From contig CM082581.2 in assembly GCA_040954595.2 (NCBI GenBank), positions 7,936,001-8,000,000 of the forward strand: a stretch of DNA of 64,000 bases, in the 5' to 3' direction. Made by a program: the position numbers and the translations under genes. A model generated the notes under the pieces. The model ran no database searches. It was not told the DNA's origin and saw nothing but the letters and a program-made list of their open reading frames with translations. This stretch comes from Balanoglossus misakiensis. Lineage: Eukaryota > Hemichordata. Every line of letters starts with the position of its first letter. Position 1 is the stretch's first letter. This document shows positions 1-11,130 of the stretch, piece after piece.

Positions 1-135
1 TAAGACGATTCGTTGGTGTTCATACAGTTTTAAAATTCAGAACGTGTACATGTAAATGTATATTCTTCAGTAAAATGGCAACCTGCATGTACACGTAACC
101 GAGTTAACCGCTTTGTGTACTTTTGTATTTTATAG

Positions 136-1994
136 TTTGCTGTACGTTTTGGAAGTGAGCAACGATCTTGGGTTGTTGCAAATCTCATTCCTCCAAATGT
201 CTCGAGACTTTCTCCAAGTGGTCGTATTCTTGACGGTTAACTTGCTGTGCTTTGGACTTGCGCTGATAAAGGTGAGAAATATCTTATGATAAGATTAGAT
301 GACAAAGCTACCAAAAAAAGTCGGTTATCTGCATAACAAAACGTTTTTAAATGGCTGCTCAATATTACCGGTATCGACTGTCAACAATATTTGGCAAAAC
401 TTACCCTTTAAATAATTTTATGTTGTTAGCATCATTTTGTGTGGTGGTGTCTTTTGTTTTAGATTTACTCTATAACAGCACCTTCATCCGGGCAGTCAAC
501 CTCCAATTCTCATTGGTCTTCCGTAATCGCCAATAGCACGACTGCGCAGACTGGATTTTCAGGGGACAGTGAAACGTGAGTAGCATCGAAATCTCTCTAT
601 TTTAATCTTATAGTACAATATATAACTCAAAATAAAACTTCCAGTATAGATATTAGCCCAGAATATAGAGGATTTCGATTGTTCATATCTTCAATAAGAT
701 ATCATCAGTAAGATATCTTCAATTATTGCATCTCAATCACGCGAATCCGGCGGACCACTTCTTTATGCATTAAGTGATGACATTACCGGACAACCTTTCT
801 TTTACTTAAGTGTCCAATTAAATTTCTCCACTTGCAGTTTGACCGTTCCGCTGATGATACTTTTATGGGCTGTGCTGGGTCTGGCCTCCGTGGATAATTT
901 CCACTCGTCGCTCTATGTCGTTGAAGTCATCGGCAAACTGCTGCTGGCCATGTACAACCTGATCGCCGTCGTTGTCCTCGTCAACACCCTGATAGCCAAG
1001 ATGAGCGACAGTTACAACCACATAGTGGTAGGCGCTGGCATATCTTCTTGAACTGGTTTATTTCAGAGTTATTACCTGTTTGTCTACTCTTGCCTAAGTG
1101 ATCATTTTATGCAACAGAAAATTATAACATTCACTCCCCTTTGGTAGTACAAGTCATGTATTGTCAGTGAAAAAAGTACACATTTGGTCAAAAGTTTAAA
1201 TGTGACAAAGCTGAGTTACCATAATCACAACTTTATTTTGTGATCCATCCTGTAGGAGAATGCCACAATCACCTACAATTTTGCACGTGCCGAAACGGTA
1301 ATGGAGTATAATCACCGTTCGCCAGCTCCTGTGCCTTTTAATCTCCTCATCTGTTTGGCAAATGCGACCCAGAAGGCGTTCGTGTATCTGAAGAACTGTT
1401 GCCAGATCAGGACCGATGAAAGGGTAGGTACAAAAAGCTGTGTAATTTTGTTTATCGAGTATCTGATATGTTCATGGAAATTTCACTAATTCTTTCGCAT
1501 GGTGGTGTCGTGTATGGGAAGGGGGGTGGTTGTGTAAACACTGCTGTAGCTTGTGTAAAACTATCGGTTCACTGAACACAACAAATTTAACTGCGGACGT
1601 ACGCAAGTTACTGTTGTCCTTTAACTATTCAAAGGTTGATGCGAGCAGCCGATCGTCAGTGAGGCCTTTGGTCGATGAAAACACAAGCCAAAAAGAGCTG
1701 ATGGCAGATCCACCAAAACAAAACCAAGGAGAAGAAGAAAAAGACATAGATAATGACATGGACAGTATTTACGTCACTTTGAAAAGAGAATTTCTTGATA
1801 ACCATAACAAAGACAACCATAGCTTGGAAACTGTAATAGATAATTTGCTGGAGAGTTCGGCAAGCGTAGAGAAACAAATCAACAAAGTACAGGCGGAAGT
1901 GGAGGGGATGCGCAGTGCTGAGGAGGATAGCTGGGCAGAGTTGAGCGAGGCGTGGACGTCGGTGGAAAAGTTACTCCAAGATTGTTTCCGTTAG
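136..1994 (+). CDS. TRPC-like cation channel, 3' part (last five exons)
   Basis: Five exons read through in one frame: 136-271, 496-575, 838-1027, 1256-1423 and 1635-1994 (TAG stop). The first carries a hydrophobic segment like S5 (LLYVLEVSNDLG...FLQVVVFLTVNLLCFG). The second is a Ser/Thr-rich outer loop with an NST glycosylation site. The third holds the pore helix and S6 (MILLWAVLGLASVDNF, then IAVVVLVNTLIAKMSDSY). The fourth holds the TRP-box region (YNFARAETVMEY, then PVPFNLLI), as in TRPC channels. The last exon is a charged, coiled-coil-like C-terminus (residues SLETVIDNLLESSASVEKQ onward). The 5' part lies outside the window. TRPC is the best fit by the FAR...PxPFNL pattern, but the pore is divergent. 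The acceptor of the last exon (1633-1634) is the least certain. Confidence 0.82.
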
Positions 1995-2763
1995 CCCGGA
2001 GGCGACCTCAATTTTCACTGACTCTTTTCAACATAACCCTCATAGCTCCTGTAGTAACTTTGAATTGCAGTTTTTCGTTTGTTGGTTGTCGTTTCTTTGA
2101 TTTACATACTATAAAAATATTGGACTTTGAAGAAATGTTTCAGTGCTTGAAAGTGTGTAATTTACGTTGTCTATAAATATTTCAATTTCACGGATGGGTT
2201 GGTTGATCATTGTTTCCGGGATCGATCTTCCGGTGTTCTGTGAAGTTGTTTGTCTTTATTTGTAAAACACGACAGGAGAGAGTATATTAAAGAGTGGGCG
2301 GTTCTAGTCTGTAGTTACCCATTGATACGGAACCAGATAAAAGTGTTTACAAGAGTGACGTCACAACTGTATCATACCAGGACGCGTTACCGTGCGCATA
2401 CAGACATACTAACCCTTTCAAGGTCGAGAAAACCGGACCGTTCTTATTTTTAACTCGATAATGGTCTCTCTGTGAGGTAGCATTGTTTGAGTTGTGCCTA
2501 GGTGCACGTCGGTCTGACGCGTGGCCCATTTCGGTAAACACCGGTGACCTTATTTTAAAGAGTTCCGGCCTACTTAACAGTAGCCTGCCAATGTCCCCCA
2601 GGTAAAATCTGCTTGTCAATCCAAGGGCAGAGTGCTTCGGTTGCCTTATATGGCCACATTATCTGCATGTTCTCTTCGAGAAGAACGCACCGGGCATTGC
2701 GGTTTCCGGTGTACAGTCAATAATCAAATCATGTTAGTGTATTTGCGCATGCGCCGATGATGT
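1995..2763. other. Intergenic: TRP 3' flank and HCL-1 upstream region
   Basis: No coding exon seen. ATTAAA at 2286-2291 is a possible poly(A) signal for the TRP gene. The rest looks like unique non-coding DNA. Confidence 0.5.
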
Positions 2764-2767
2764 CAGG

Positions 2768-2808
2768 GGGAAATCCCAATGACGTCGTGGATAAACTGCG
2801 TATAAAAA
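2768..2808 (+). promoter_or_regulatory. HCL-1 core promoter: kappaB site, CRE-like site, TATA box
   Basis: GGGAAATCCC at 2768-2777 fits the NF-kappaB consensus GGGRNWYYCC exactly. TGACGTCG follows at 2780-2787 (CRE-like, one mismatch) and TATAAAAA at 2801-2808. All three lie within 41 bases, just before a GTGAGT donor at 2862, so transcription would start near 2830. The arrangement resembles immediate-response immune promoters; function is inferred. Confidence 0.6.
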
Positions 2809-3353
2809 GCGTCGAAGTACAGGTGGCGACTCCATGAGTAACACAGACAGAAGACGTAAAGGTGAGTATTTTTATCACCGGTCTCGCAGGTGCCTAAACT
2901 TGACGTCCTTTTCTGGACGATTTCGTCGCGGATGTCTCCAATTTTAGTACCCCGTATATAGTAAACCTTGGTGAAGTTTTGTAATGGTATTTTTGATCAT
3001 TTACTGTGTACACCTAGTAATACTAGTACTGCAGGTGTTCGTCAACGAGAACATTCTAGACGTTCGTCACGGTGTGGTAGGATGGTACTCCGGTGTCTAT
3101 GAATCGTTAGAATCTTGGGAACTAACTATCAATCACCATTTCTTTCATTTAACAGCGTTCATTTGATTCACAAGGCGAGTGTTCAACTAACTGTGTCATC
3201 ACGTGATCAGACTTGAACTTATCTACGACGTAAATAACTCAAACGCAAAGCTTGTGTGCAGCAATCAGCAATCTCCCATTCAGAGGAAGAAACCGAGAAC
3301 CCGAATTCGAATACGATACGTCAGTCGGAGAGGCCGAATCCAACCAACCAATC

Positions 3354-5558
3354 ATGAGTGAGAACGTACGCCAACAGAGAGGCCGTCGCCGGGCTAGCTC
3401 AGATGACGCACCGGCCGTGATCATACCGGTTAAACGAGCTCCGCTGACAACGATGCAGCCCGAAGGAAGCAACATTCGCCAGAGCTACGAACTCCTGAAA
3501 AGCGAGTGTCACAATCTGACCAGCGCCATTAGAAACCTGCTGGACTCTTTTGTAAGTATCGATCGCTGACTTTAACTTTCTCTTGTCGTTTAAAAAATAT
3601 CTTTAAGAATACATGCTTGAGTAGTAAACTCACAGTCGTCAACATCCGTGATGCGTTACCGGTGTTGCGCAATATGTTCATAGTAATCGATTGTACACAT
3701 CCTGTGGAAATTTTGTTCGTGCACGCAGCAAACTTGGCAAACTGGGCTATGCCGGAACCATGTTCCTTCCTCCTTAACTAATTTAGTGAAATGTAATCTT
3801 ATTCAATTTACTCGGCTGAGATATAATTTACAGCACTCTGACATAGTTGGAATGTCTGTTGGGATGATTATGATTTATATTCGGATAGTGTTCTTTTTTA
3901 TGACCATATATTTGTAAACGGAGCCGTTTGAGTGATATCGCTATGCTGCCACAGTGTCGGGTCGAAATCGCCATTGATCACGGCGGGAACCATGGTCGTG
4001 CACAAGCGTTATCTGTAACTTTTGACTGTTTTACTACCTTTGTTCGGTGTTTCAATGGCAGTTTCGTGTCCGAATCCCGAAGCATTGTGAATTATAGACA
4101 CATGCTTTCAAAGCGACCTCGACCCCGAGTCGCCCCGTTTATCAGCGACCCCCAGCGGTATCAGTTAGACACGCACGGCGACTGTGATGGATTGTTTCGA
4201 GCACGCGGTCAAGCGACTATAAGGAAATATGAAACACTTTTATGAAATCACTTTTTAAAATAGCTGCTATCTTAAGGACTATGGAATGTGATAACGCCGT
4301 GGCCGCCAGTGGTTACATGCCATTGAATGCAACAAAACCGAGTCACCAATACGCTTTTAGCTCTGACATGAACATGTACGTTTCAAATAATTAATTAAGA
4401 GACAAAACGTTATAATACCGTACAGTGATAGTAAATTCTGACGTAATTTATCTTTCCTATTTCTCTTTGCAGAATGGTTCGTCATTAACCGATCCGCCAA
4501 AGTTGCCAACTCCGATTCCAAGAATGCATGTATTCAGAAAACCGGTAAGTGTATTAACTTTTAATGAAACCTCTTTCTTTATAGCTGTAAGGCATTGCAA
4601 GTGTGATGAGGTTAGATTACACGCAGCTGTAATGTAACTTTCATTAAAGCGCACGGTTTGAGGTCGCGTGGTTTCGTGCAATGTGATGCCGTGTCGCCTG
4701 AGGTATGATTTGATATATACAGATCGAAAGGTGCACACGCTTGAGGCGCACTCTATGACCCCATGATATAGCGCCTCGAGCGGCGGGTTCTTCAATAAAT
4801 ATACTCATCATTTGGCCTATGGGGTCGTGAAACGTACCGTGATCGTCCTGTTGTTTCTAATAATAAAAGAATTTGGGGTTCAGGGTGACAATCAGGCGTC
4901 TGCGCAGGGGAGGGGGCGCACCTCACTATGATCTTGAGCTGTCAGAATCACGAAGTGGTGAGCAATGGTCATTTGTGACTACATGCATATACCTGCCGAA
5001 ATCAAAATCTAAACTTTCAAAACACATTTTTTACCGATTCAGGAGAAGGAGATAATACTACAGCACAGGGATGATCTTGGTGTGTACAAATCGTGCATGG
5101 AGAGTCTACAGACCATGGTACCAGCTGACCTCCAAGAGGAGTTTCGGACGCTGTCTCTGTACACACACCGTGTGATAGTGAAATTCAATTCAGTGGTAAG
5201 TTGTTGGTGCAATTACAGTTGGCCCTTCATAATAGAATGTCCCCATTGTCGGCTTCTGGCTTCTGGCTCGGCACTAAAACTTGTCAAGCTCGCGTCCAAT
5301 GCCCCTTTGCTGTCTGGAACACAGAGAAGAATACCTATTTAATGTCGTTCACTATGATTAACAATTACATCGTTGTTGTCGTTTTTTCAGTTGTTACACG
5401 TGTCCCAGTCGACGGTGGAGGCAGACAACTCGCCAGCCGCAATATCAGACGACGTCAACGACAACGACACTTACAGTATCCTGCAAATGTTCTACGATTA
5501 CCAGGTGCCCTGCTTTAGAAACGTGGAATTCTACGCACAAAGGCATGCCCGCAAATAA
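3354..5558 (+). CDS. HCL-1, helical-cytokine-like protein (no signal peptide found)
   Basis: Coding exons 3354-3551, 4473-4544, 5043-5195 and 5391-5558, all joined in phase 0, give 196 residues. Exon A ends in a helix (IRQSYELLKSECHNLTSAIR), residues about 40-66. The next exon is a short loop (PPKLPTPIPRMHVFRKP). The third is two helices, with ILQHRDDLGVYKSCMESLQ and HRVIVKFNSV matching HRNNFQIF and RVIVKLNSL of HCL-2. The last has an acidic loop (SDDVNDNDTYS) and a final helix. Sites NLT and NGS could be glycosylated. Unlike its relatives it shows no signal peptide: the first ATG after a good acceptor (near 3156) is MSENVRQQRGRRRASS. A 5' exon at 2834-2861 (MSNTDRRRK, phase 1) could join an acceptor at 3261, but it is not hydrophobic either. 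HCL-1 may be leaderless, or the signal exon was missed. Confidence 0.75.
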
Positions 5559-5739
5559 CCGGACTGTCGCTAGTGACAAGTACACGTTTTGTAAGCTGAT
5601 TGGTTGACGGCTTTACCAGTGGCTGTCGACCAACCAATCAGCCGCGACTAATTTCAAAGTGAAATGTTGCCAGTTATGCATTTTTAACTTTCTTCGAATT
5701 TTGCAATGAGATAGGTAAAACTTGCAGGATGGTGCCTTG

Positions 5740-6242
5740 TTATTTATTATTTATTACTTATACAAAGGCCACACGATATTTATCAAAAATATATACGTTT
5801 GAAAACGTCACCACAACGGTATTAATTTTAAACAGTATTGTTTCTCAAGTTATGTTTTTTATATAAAGACTTGCATTTTACATATCCGTTTGTTAAGTGT
5901 CCAGCGTAAGGACTTAAAGTCAAGTCAGTGAATTGTGTGCTATTTTTTGTTGGAGGGGGTACATAACTGGTACATAACCAAATACGGGCCTAACAAGTGC
6001 CTCTACAAAACTGTATAGCTGAATTGAAGTTTAACATTTAAAATATATATTCAGCAAAATGTTATGTGATATTATATATCATTTTATGTAAACGTAAGCT
6101 TTAAAAACACTGCCATTGTAATCCATGTTTATTTAAGTTAAAAATTGTAATGCTATACGAATTCTTCAGTTCGTATATTTAAGTAAAACTGCCATTATTG
6201 AATGCGTAAGTTGCATATTAAGGAGATTTGCGAACAAATAAA
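5740..6242 (+). promoter_or_regulatory. HCL-1 3' UTR: AU-rich element and poly(A) signal
   Basis: Overlapping TTATTTATT / ATTATTTATT at 5740-5757 matches the UUAUUUA(U/A)(U/A) mRNA-instability nonamer. AATAAA lies at 6237-6242 (another near 6320). These lie 180 and 680 bases after the HCL-1 stop. Confidence 0.5.
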
Positions 6243-8069
6243 TACACATAGCGGATTTACTAAAACTTCCAGAGACGACTGTCGTCACTATTTTTAAGGA
6301 AAATATTTTATTCCAGAGCAAATAAATGATTTTTAAAGCTAGATCAATTGTCTGAAATGTTGAATATGTTCATGTCGGGCATGGGCAACGATATCAATCG
6401 CGTTAAACGTTGCCAGCGCTGTGGGGATGATGCTGCTGTCGCTGAGACTCAAGTTTCGATATTTTGTTGTGTGAAATAGATTTGTAAATAGATATCGTGG
6501 AACTGATAGTGACGATTCCCATAAATCTATCAACGCTCATCAAAGATGGAGAAGACATGGTTTAGATTTACGGATACTGGCGTGGTCCGCACGAACATCT
6601 GTAGCTGTACATACAGACTGTAGACTCTCTGACAGCCCCTCTAGCCGCCTACGCAGACTTTATCGAGATCTGCTTGAATCGAGACTGGGCAAATACAATC
6701 AGATACGGCTTTTCTATTGAATAACGCCCCCAATCGGCCTGACCCGCCTTGAACCAGGAAGTGGGTGTCATTTCCAGGAAATCAGGCCGGGTTCGTTTAG
6801 ACGAAGCGAATGTAGCACACTTTCTACGAAATGGTTCGTTGTCGCTTCGCTGAAATCCTCCGAAAGAGAAACCGTATGAACTATTCATCAAACACGTCTG
6901 CTGCTGGGACATGAATCGCCCCTGTGATCGAGAGTGGAAGCGTATTTAATGGATCCTATCATCGGTATTGTGCAGTTCATCAACAGAGTCCCGAGTAGAA
7001 CATGGCATCCGTCTTCCAGGTTAAACGTTGCTGCATACATGAAGCTGTGGCGCGCAGCCCTTCGTTTAGAGGGCACTTTGCGCTCTATCTCTACGTTCAT
7101 TTTCTCTTTCGTGTGTGAATTGCATGGGATTGCGGATGATGTAACCACACTTAGGCCTAGTTTCGCTTTCGCACGATGAAAGGTTTGCGTTGGCCGGTCT
7201 CTCTGTTCCCGGGAAATCATTACTCTCTTCCCGATGTTCAGCGTACTCACACCCCGCTGTAAAATGTTGAGTCTACAGTAGGGTCCGTAGACTGTCTTTG
7301 ATCTCCACGGTATTAAGGAGACTGGTCCAGTGATATTGTTTCAGCCGATGTCATTCGCCGGCGACAATTGCGGCGGATCAATCTTCAAGAAAATCGCGAG
7401 TAGGCTAATACCTTACAGTCTGATGATATTGTAGTCGACAGACCCCCTCCTGGAGAATCGATGACGAGGACAGTTGAACTTGGACTGGTGTATTTTTTTC
7501 CACACGGACCACTAACTTCACAACCACCCGGAACGATTTCAACCACTCCGCATCGTAGCTGCTCGCCGGCCTGCCATAGGCTTAAGTATCACATGGAATT
7601 TCCGTGATGCTACACAGTAGCAGCATCCGGTAGGTAAAAAAAACCCTGTCGACAACGAGAAAGTGGACAGTGGTATTAAACCTACTCACCTATTTTCTCA
7701 TCCCGGCATTCCCGAGAAGACCTGGAAATACCACAGGGTTGGCAGGTGACGCTAAGGAAAGCGCTAGTAGTAGTATTTAGCTGTGTACTGACTGCCCGCG
7801 GAAACAAACCCCGCAACCGCAGAGTTGGCCGCCGTGGTTACACGCAACGGATACCACTGTGGAGTCCGAACATGTAAGCAGGTAGCTTTCAAGAAAAAAA
7901 GCACCGAAGTTATGCCACTGGTAAGATATATGTAATGATACATCATGGGGAGGGGATACACTATATTAGACCTCTGCAGTAGAACACAGTGTTGAAAGAG
8001 CCAATGCTATAAGTGCCATGAGGATCCCCTCTTTTGGTTTTCCAATGATTCACATTTTGGGGGGCGCCC
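6243..8069. other. Intergenic HCL-1 to HCL-2, with duplicated block
   Basis: No exon supported. The part at about 6718-6905 is clearly similar to 15899-16085 upstream of HCL-4: both begin AATAACGCCC, then share TTTCCAGGAAA, CCGAAAGAGAAACCG and GGACA(C/T)G in the same order. A second shared patch is CCCGCAACCGCAGA near 7810 and 16504. Weak minus-strand open frames cover both copies, but their proteins align poorly, so this looks like duplicated non-coding DNA. Confidence 0.55.
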
Positions 8070-8219
8070 CCTGACGACGACTTCTGCTCACTTTTACTTT
8101 TGACGTCACATTTGCTAAGGGTATTGTAAAATTGTGACGAGTAGAATGAGTGGGACTGACATAACATTTTGGAACCCACATGATCTAGTATTTTGGTCGC
8201 ACAATTAAGAAATTTCCCC
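8070..8219 (+). promoter_or_regulatory. HCL-2 promoter module shared with HCL-3 and HCL-4
   Basis: CCTGACGAC, then TCTGCTCACTTTTACTTT and TGACGTCA (perfect CRE, 8101-8108) are followed by GAAATTTCCCC at 8209-8219 (kappaB-like on the minus strand). The same order of elements occurs at 13331-13462 and 16766-16902, about 225-290 bases before each ATG. No clear TATA box is seen for this copy. Confidence 0.6.
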
Positions 8220-8294
8220 AGTGTCATGTCCCCCCAAATAAACGCCCGGCATTTTACATGTATGTACGACAAACTCTCCGCATGGATCAGTTGA

Positions 8295-10408
8295 ATGATA
8301 GCCCCAGCCTTGATTGAGACCTCAGCAAAAATGCTCCGCTCAAGCGTCTTAACTTTACTATGTACGAAATTCATGCTTTATATTTTACACATCTTGGCAT
8401 TTTCCGTCACATTTTCTTACACAACTACATGTATGCATGATATTCAGTCTCTCCTCATATCGTGAGTGTTGGCAAAGTTGTGTCATGTGGAAATCATTAC
8501 TTGTCGTTATTTGGACTGCAGGCGCGAATTTAGTGCTTAGACATCCTCCAGGCTGGTCGTAAATTTGTTAATTGTTTTATCGACGGCCTGGATCGCGATT
8601 GTTAGCATTGCTCAGACCTCGAACGTTGCTAAAAGTGATTTTTCTCCGCCGTTTCACAGGCTTCGTCACCGGGTCGGTACTACTTGGAGCAGACAATTTA
8701 CTGGCGGAAGGGGCGACGATACCTCCCGTCTCCAGCAGCGCCCCGCAGCTCACGAAGCCGCCGAGGGATCCCCGCTTGCAACAAATGTACGTTCGTCTCT
8801 GTCTTGAAACCCTCGTGTTGCAACAAGTGAACAAGGATGCGTTCGATAAAATGGTAAGTTTACGATCCTGATCGAATTGCGGAGTCTTTGACTGAATGAC
8901 TTTCTGGCCAGGACAGTGACTTGTCAATTGAATGGCCGGCCGCTCGCCTTCATCCTCTGAGTCGGCCTAATTGTGTGGAGATCAATGATATCTCTGGCCA
9001 CCAAATATACTATGAATTGAATTCTAGTTTTAATCGGTGAAAAGATGCTTTCTTGGCCATATGAAACTTAGCCTTAAAGACCGAGTTAATTTCTCTGACC
9101 GTGTGTATAGTGCCATATCAGACTCAAATCCGACCCTCCACCAAATTGCCATCAATGGATGAAGGTCAGCGCGACCAAAAACCACAGAGAAAAGCACAAG
9201 CACAGAAAGTACAATAACAAACTCGTAAATCTGCCAACTAAGTTGGTTATTATGTAATACTTAAATGGCGAAAAGTATAGGGTGCACTTTACCGGGTGTC
9301 ACGTTGGCCTTTTGCTATTTAAGATAAATAGTCAAATTTCACTATTTACTCCAACAAGTTGTGCCGTTGCACCTTTTTTGCAGAAAGAAGAAAGATTTAA
9401 TGATCCGGATGTTGACCGCGAATCAGAAATTTTCACTATTCCGGGCATCCCCCATCCAGTCGGCCGACGGCAAGCTCTCACCATGAAAGTACGTATACCC
9501 TACATGTATATGGACCCTTTTCAACGCCACAGTCAACTTGTCGTCATCTTTCCAAAAATAAACCTCTAGAACTTTTTCCACATTTCCCCTCCAATCTGTT
9601 ATATTCTTTTACCTCCTCTATGGTTATGTTTTAGTGTACGACATAATTTTCCTCTCAAGTTCCCTCCTCGGACGAGGACGCTCAACAAGATATTTGACAC
9701 CATTCGCCGCATAGTTTTTATTAAATCTTTCATTTTTGCACTTTGCCCACAGGAAAGGGAATCGCTGGTTATGCACAGAAACAATTTTCAGATATTCCAA
9801 AGATTCGTCCAAGTTCTCTACCTGGAAGAACAGGCTAAAATGGACAGCAACAACACCCTCTTTGCAGAGTACCGCACAGTGAACAGAGGTCTGTTCAGAG
9901 TTATCGTCAAACTCAACAGTCTGGTAAGTTGAATGCTGTTTTGATCTTGTAAGAAGGACAGAGGGGAGGGGGGAGAGGAAGAGAGGGGCGGTGATAGATA
10001 CAAGGAACAGTGATACATGGCCATCACAAACGCCGACAGACATCTATATACGCATAAAATAGTTAAATGCAGAAAGTTATACGACTCTCGATATGTGTTT
10101 TTTGTCCATGACGCTTTGTTTATTTTTATATCAACGATAGATGTCATTTTATTAACACTATAATAATGACTGTATCTTGTGTTTCCTCTTTCGTTCAGCT
10201 GTATCATCTCGGTTTCGTCGATGATGCATGGAATCCTGACATCCCCGAAGATGACGACGTGTTACGTTTTATTACCAACCAGAATCTGAGAGACCTCAGA
10301 GCTTTGAAAGTTCTCGAGGGCCTCTACCTCTACGCCCCTGTCGCCAGTTTCGATTTCACTCGCCGTGCCTACACTTCAGAAGACTCGCAAGAGGAAGTGG
10401 ACGATTAA
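8295..10408 (+). CDS. HCL-2, secreted helical-cytokine-like protein
   Basis: Exons 8295-8361, 8660-8853, 9384-9488, 9753-9923 and 10199-10408, phases 1-0-0-0, give 248 residues (236 if the in-frame ATG at 8331 is used). The signal peptide is split by intron 1: (M)LRSSVLTLLC, then FVTGSVLLGA. Exon 2 ends in an amphipathic helix (RLCLETLVLQQVNKDAF, about residues 61-87). Exon 3 (88-122) is the loop exon: RFNDPDVD then IPGIPHPVGRR. Exon 4 (123-179) holds HRNNFQIFQRFVQVLYLEE and EYRTVNRGLFRVIVKLNSL, with an NNT site. Exon 5 (180-248) holds an acidic turn (PEDDDVLRF), then RALKVLEGLYLYA and an acidic tail. Exon 4 is 38/57 identical to HCL-4 by eye. The start was chosen because the T|GC split cysteine codon and the VLxxL(L)C ending are shared with HCL-3 and HCL-4. 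Only two cysteines, so no disulfide core. Likely role: secreted ligand (inferred). Confidence 0.85.
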
Positions 10409-10778
10409 ACCGGGGGCGCGCCCCCGTCGATTGGCAGGCTTGACGTTGCTTCAATTTCCACGTTTGACATACTGGCCTATCAGCGCCAGTTTCCCCACGT
10501 TACAAGCTGATGAATAGTGCTAAGCAGTATTTTTTAATATTTTTATATCGGATATTTGATTTTATATATCGGTACATATCGCACCGACCAATTATTGACT
10601 CATTTTGTAAGGCCATTTGGCGCCGACGGAAATTTATAACTTTGAGTAATACTAGAGAGTCAGATATAAACTTGTATTTTCACACATTTTTGGAAAACTA
10701 TTTATAAGAATTTTACAAGGAGTTAAATATCAGGAAAAGTAAGTTTTCAGATATCCTTACTCAACATATTAAAATGTT

Positions 10779-11130
10779 ATTTATTTATTTATTTATTTAC
10801 AATATACACTGATGTCAAAAAGTCACATGTAAGCCACTATAAATTGAATCCCATGGAGTCAGCGGTTGGCAATATTAAGTAGTGTTGTTTTGAACACGAA
10901 TATTAAACGAAAAAAGCTGTGTTTTCCTATGTCGAGAAAATACAAATGTAAAGTGAACTTCTTGGGAAGTCCACCCACATACTTCTATATTTATAAAATA
11001 CATGTACTGTAGTGCATACTGCTGTATTTATGGCAAGTTTCGTTTGGTCAATTTACGTGAAAATGTTATATTTTGACACGTGAATGTGTAATCGGTCTTT
11101 GTATGTTCTCATATACATATTATTAATAAA
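10779..11130 (+). promoter_or_regulatory. HCL-2 3' UTR: AU-rich element, conserved block, poly(A) signal
   Basis: Five overlapping ATTTA pentamers run at 10779-10799. A block at about 10842-10910 (TTGAATCCCATGGAGTCA ... GTGTTGTTTTGAACACGAATA) is shared with HCL-3 (15405-15470) and HCL-4 (18693-18755). GTGAACTTCTTGGGAAGTC near 10953 recurs near 18831. AATAAA is at 11125-11130. Confidence 0.6.

Noticed and set aside
8437-8461. Alternative HCL-2 first exon, MIFSLSSY, with a GTGAGT donor and matching phase
   Set aside because: Good donor, but the exon at 8295-8361 ends in the VLTLLC motif that aligns with HCL-3 and HCL-4 first exons.
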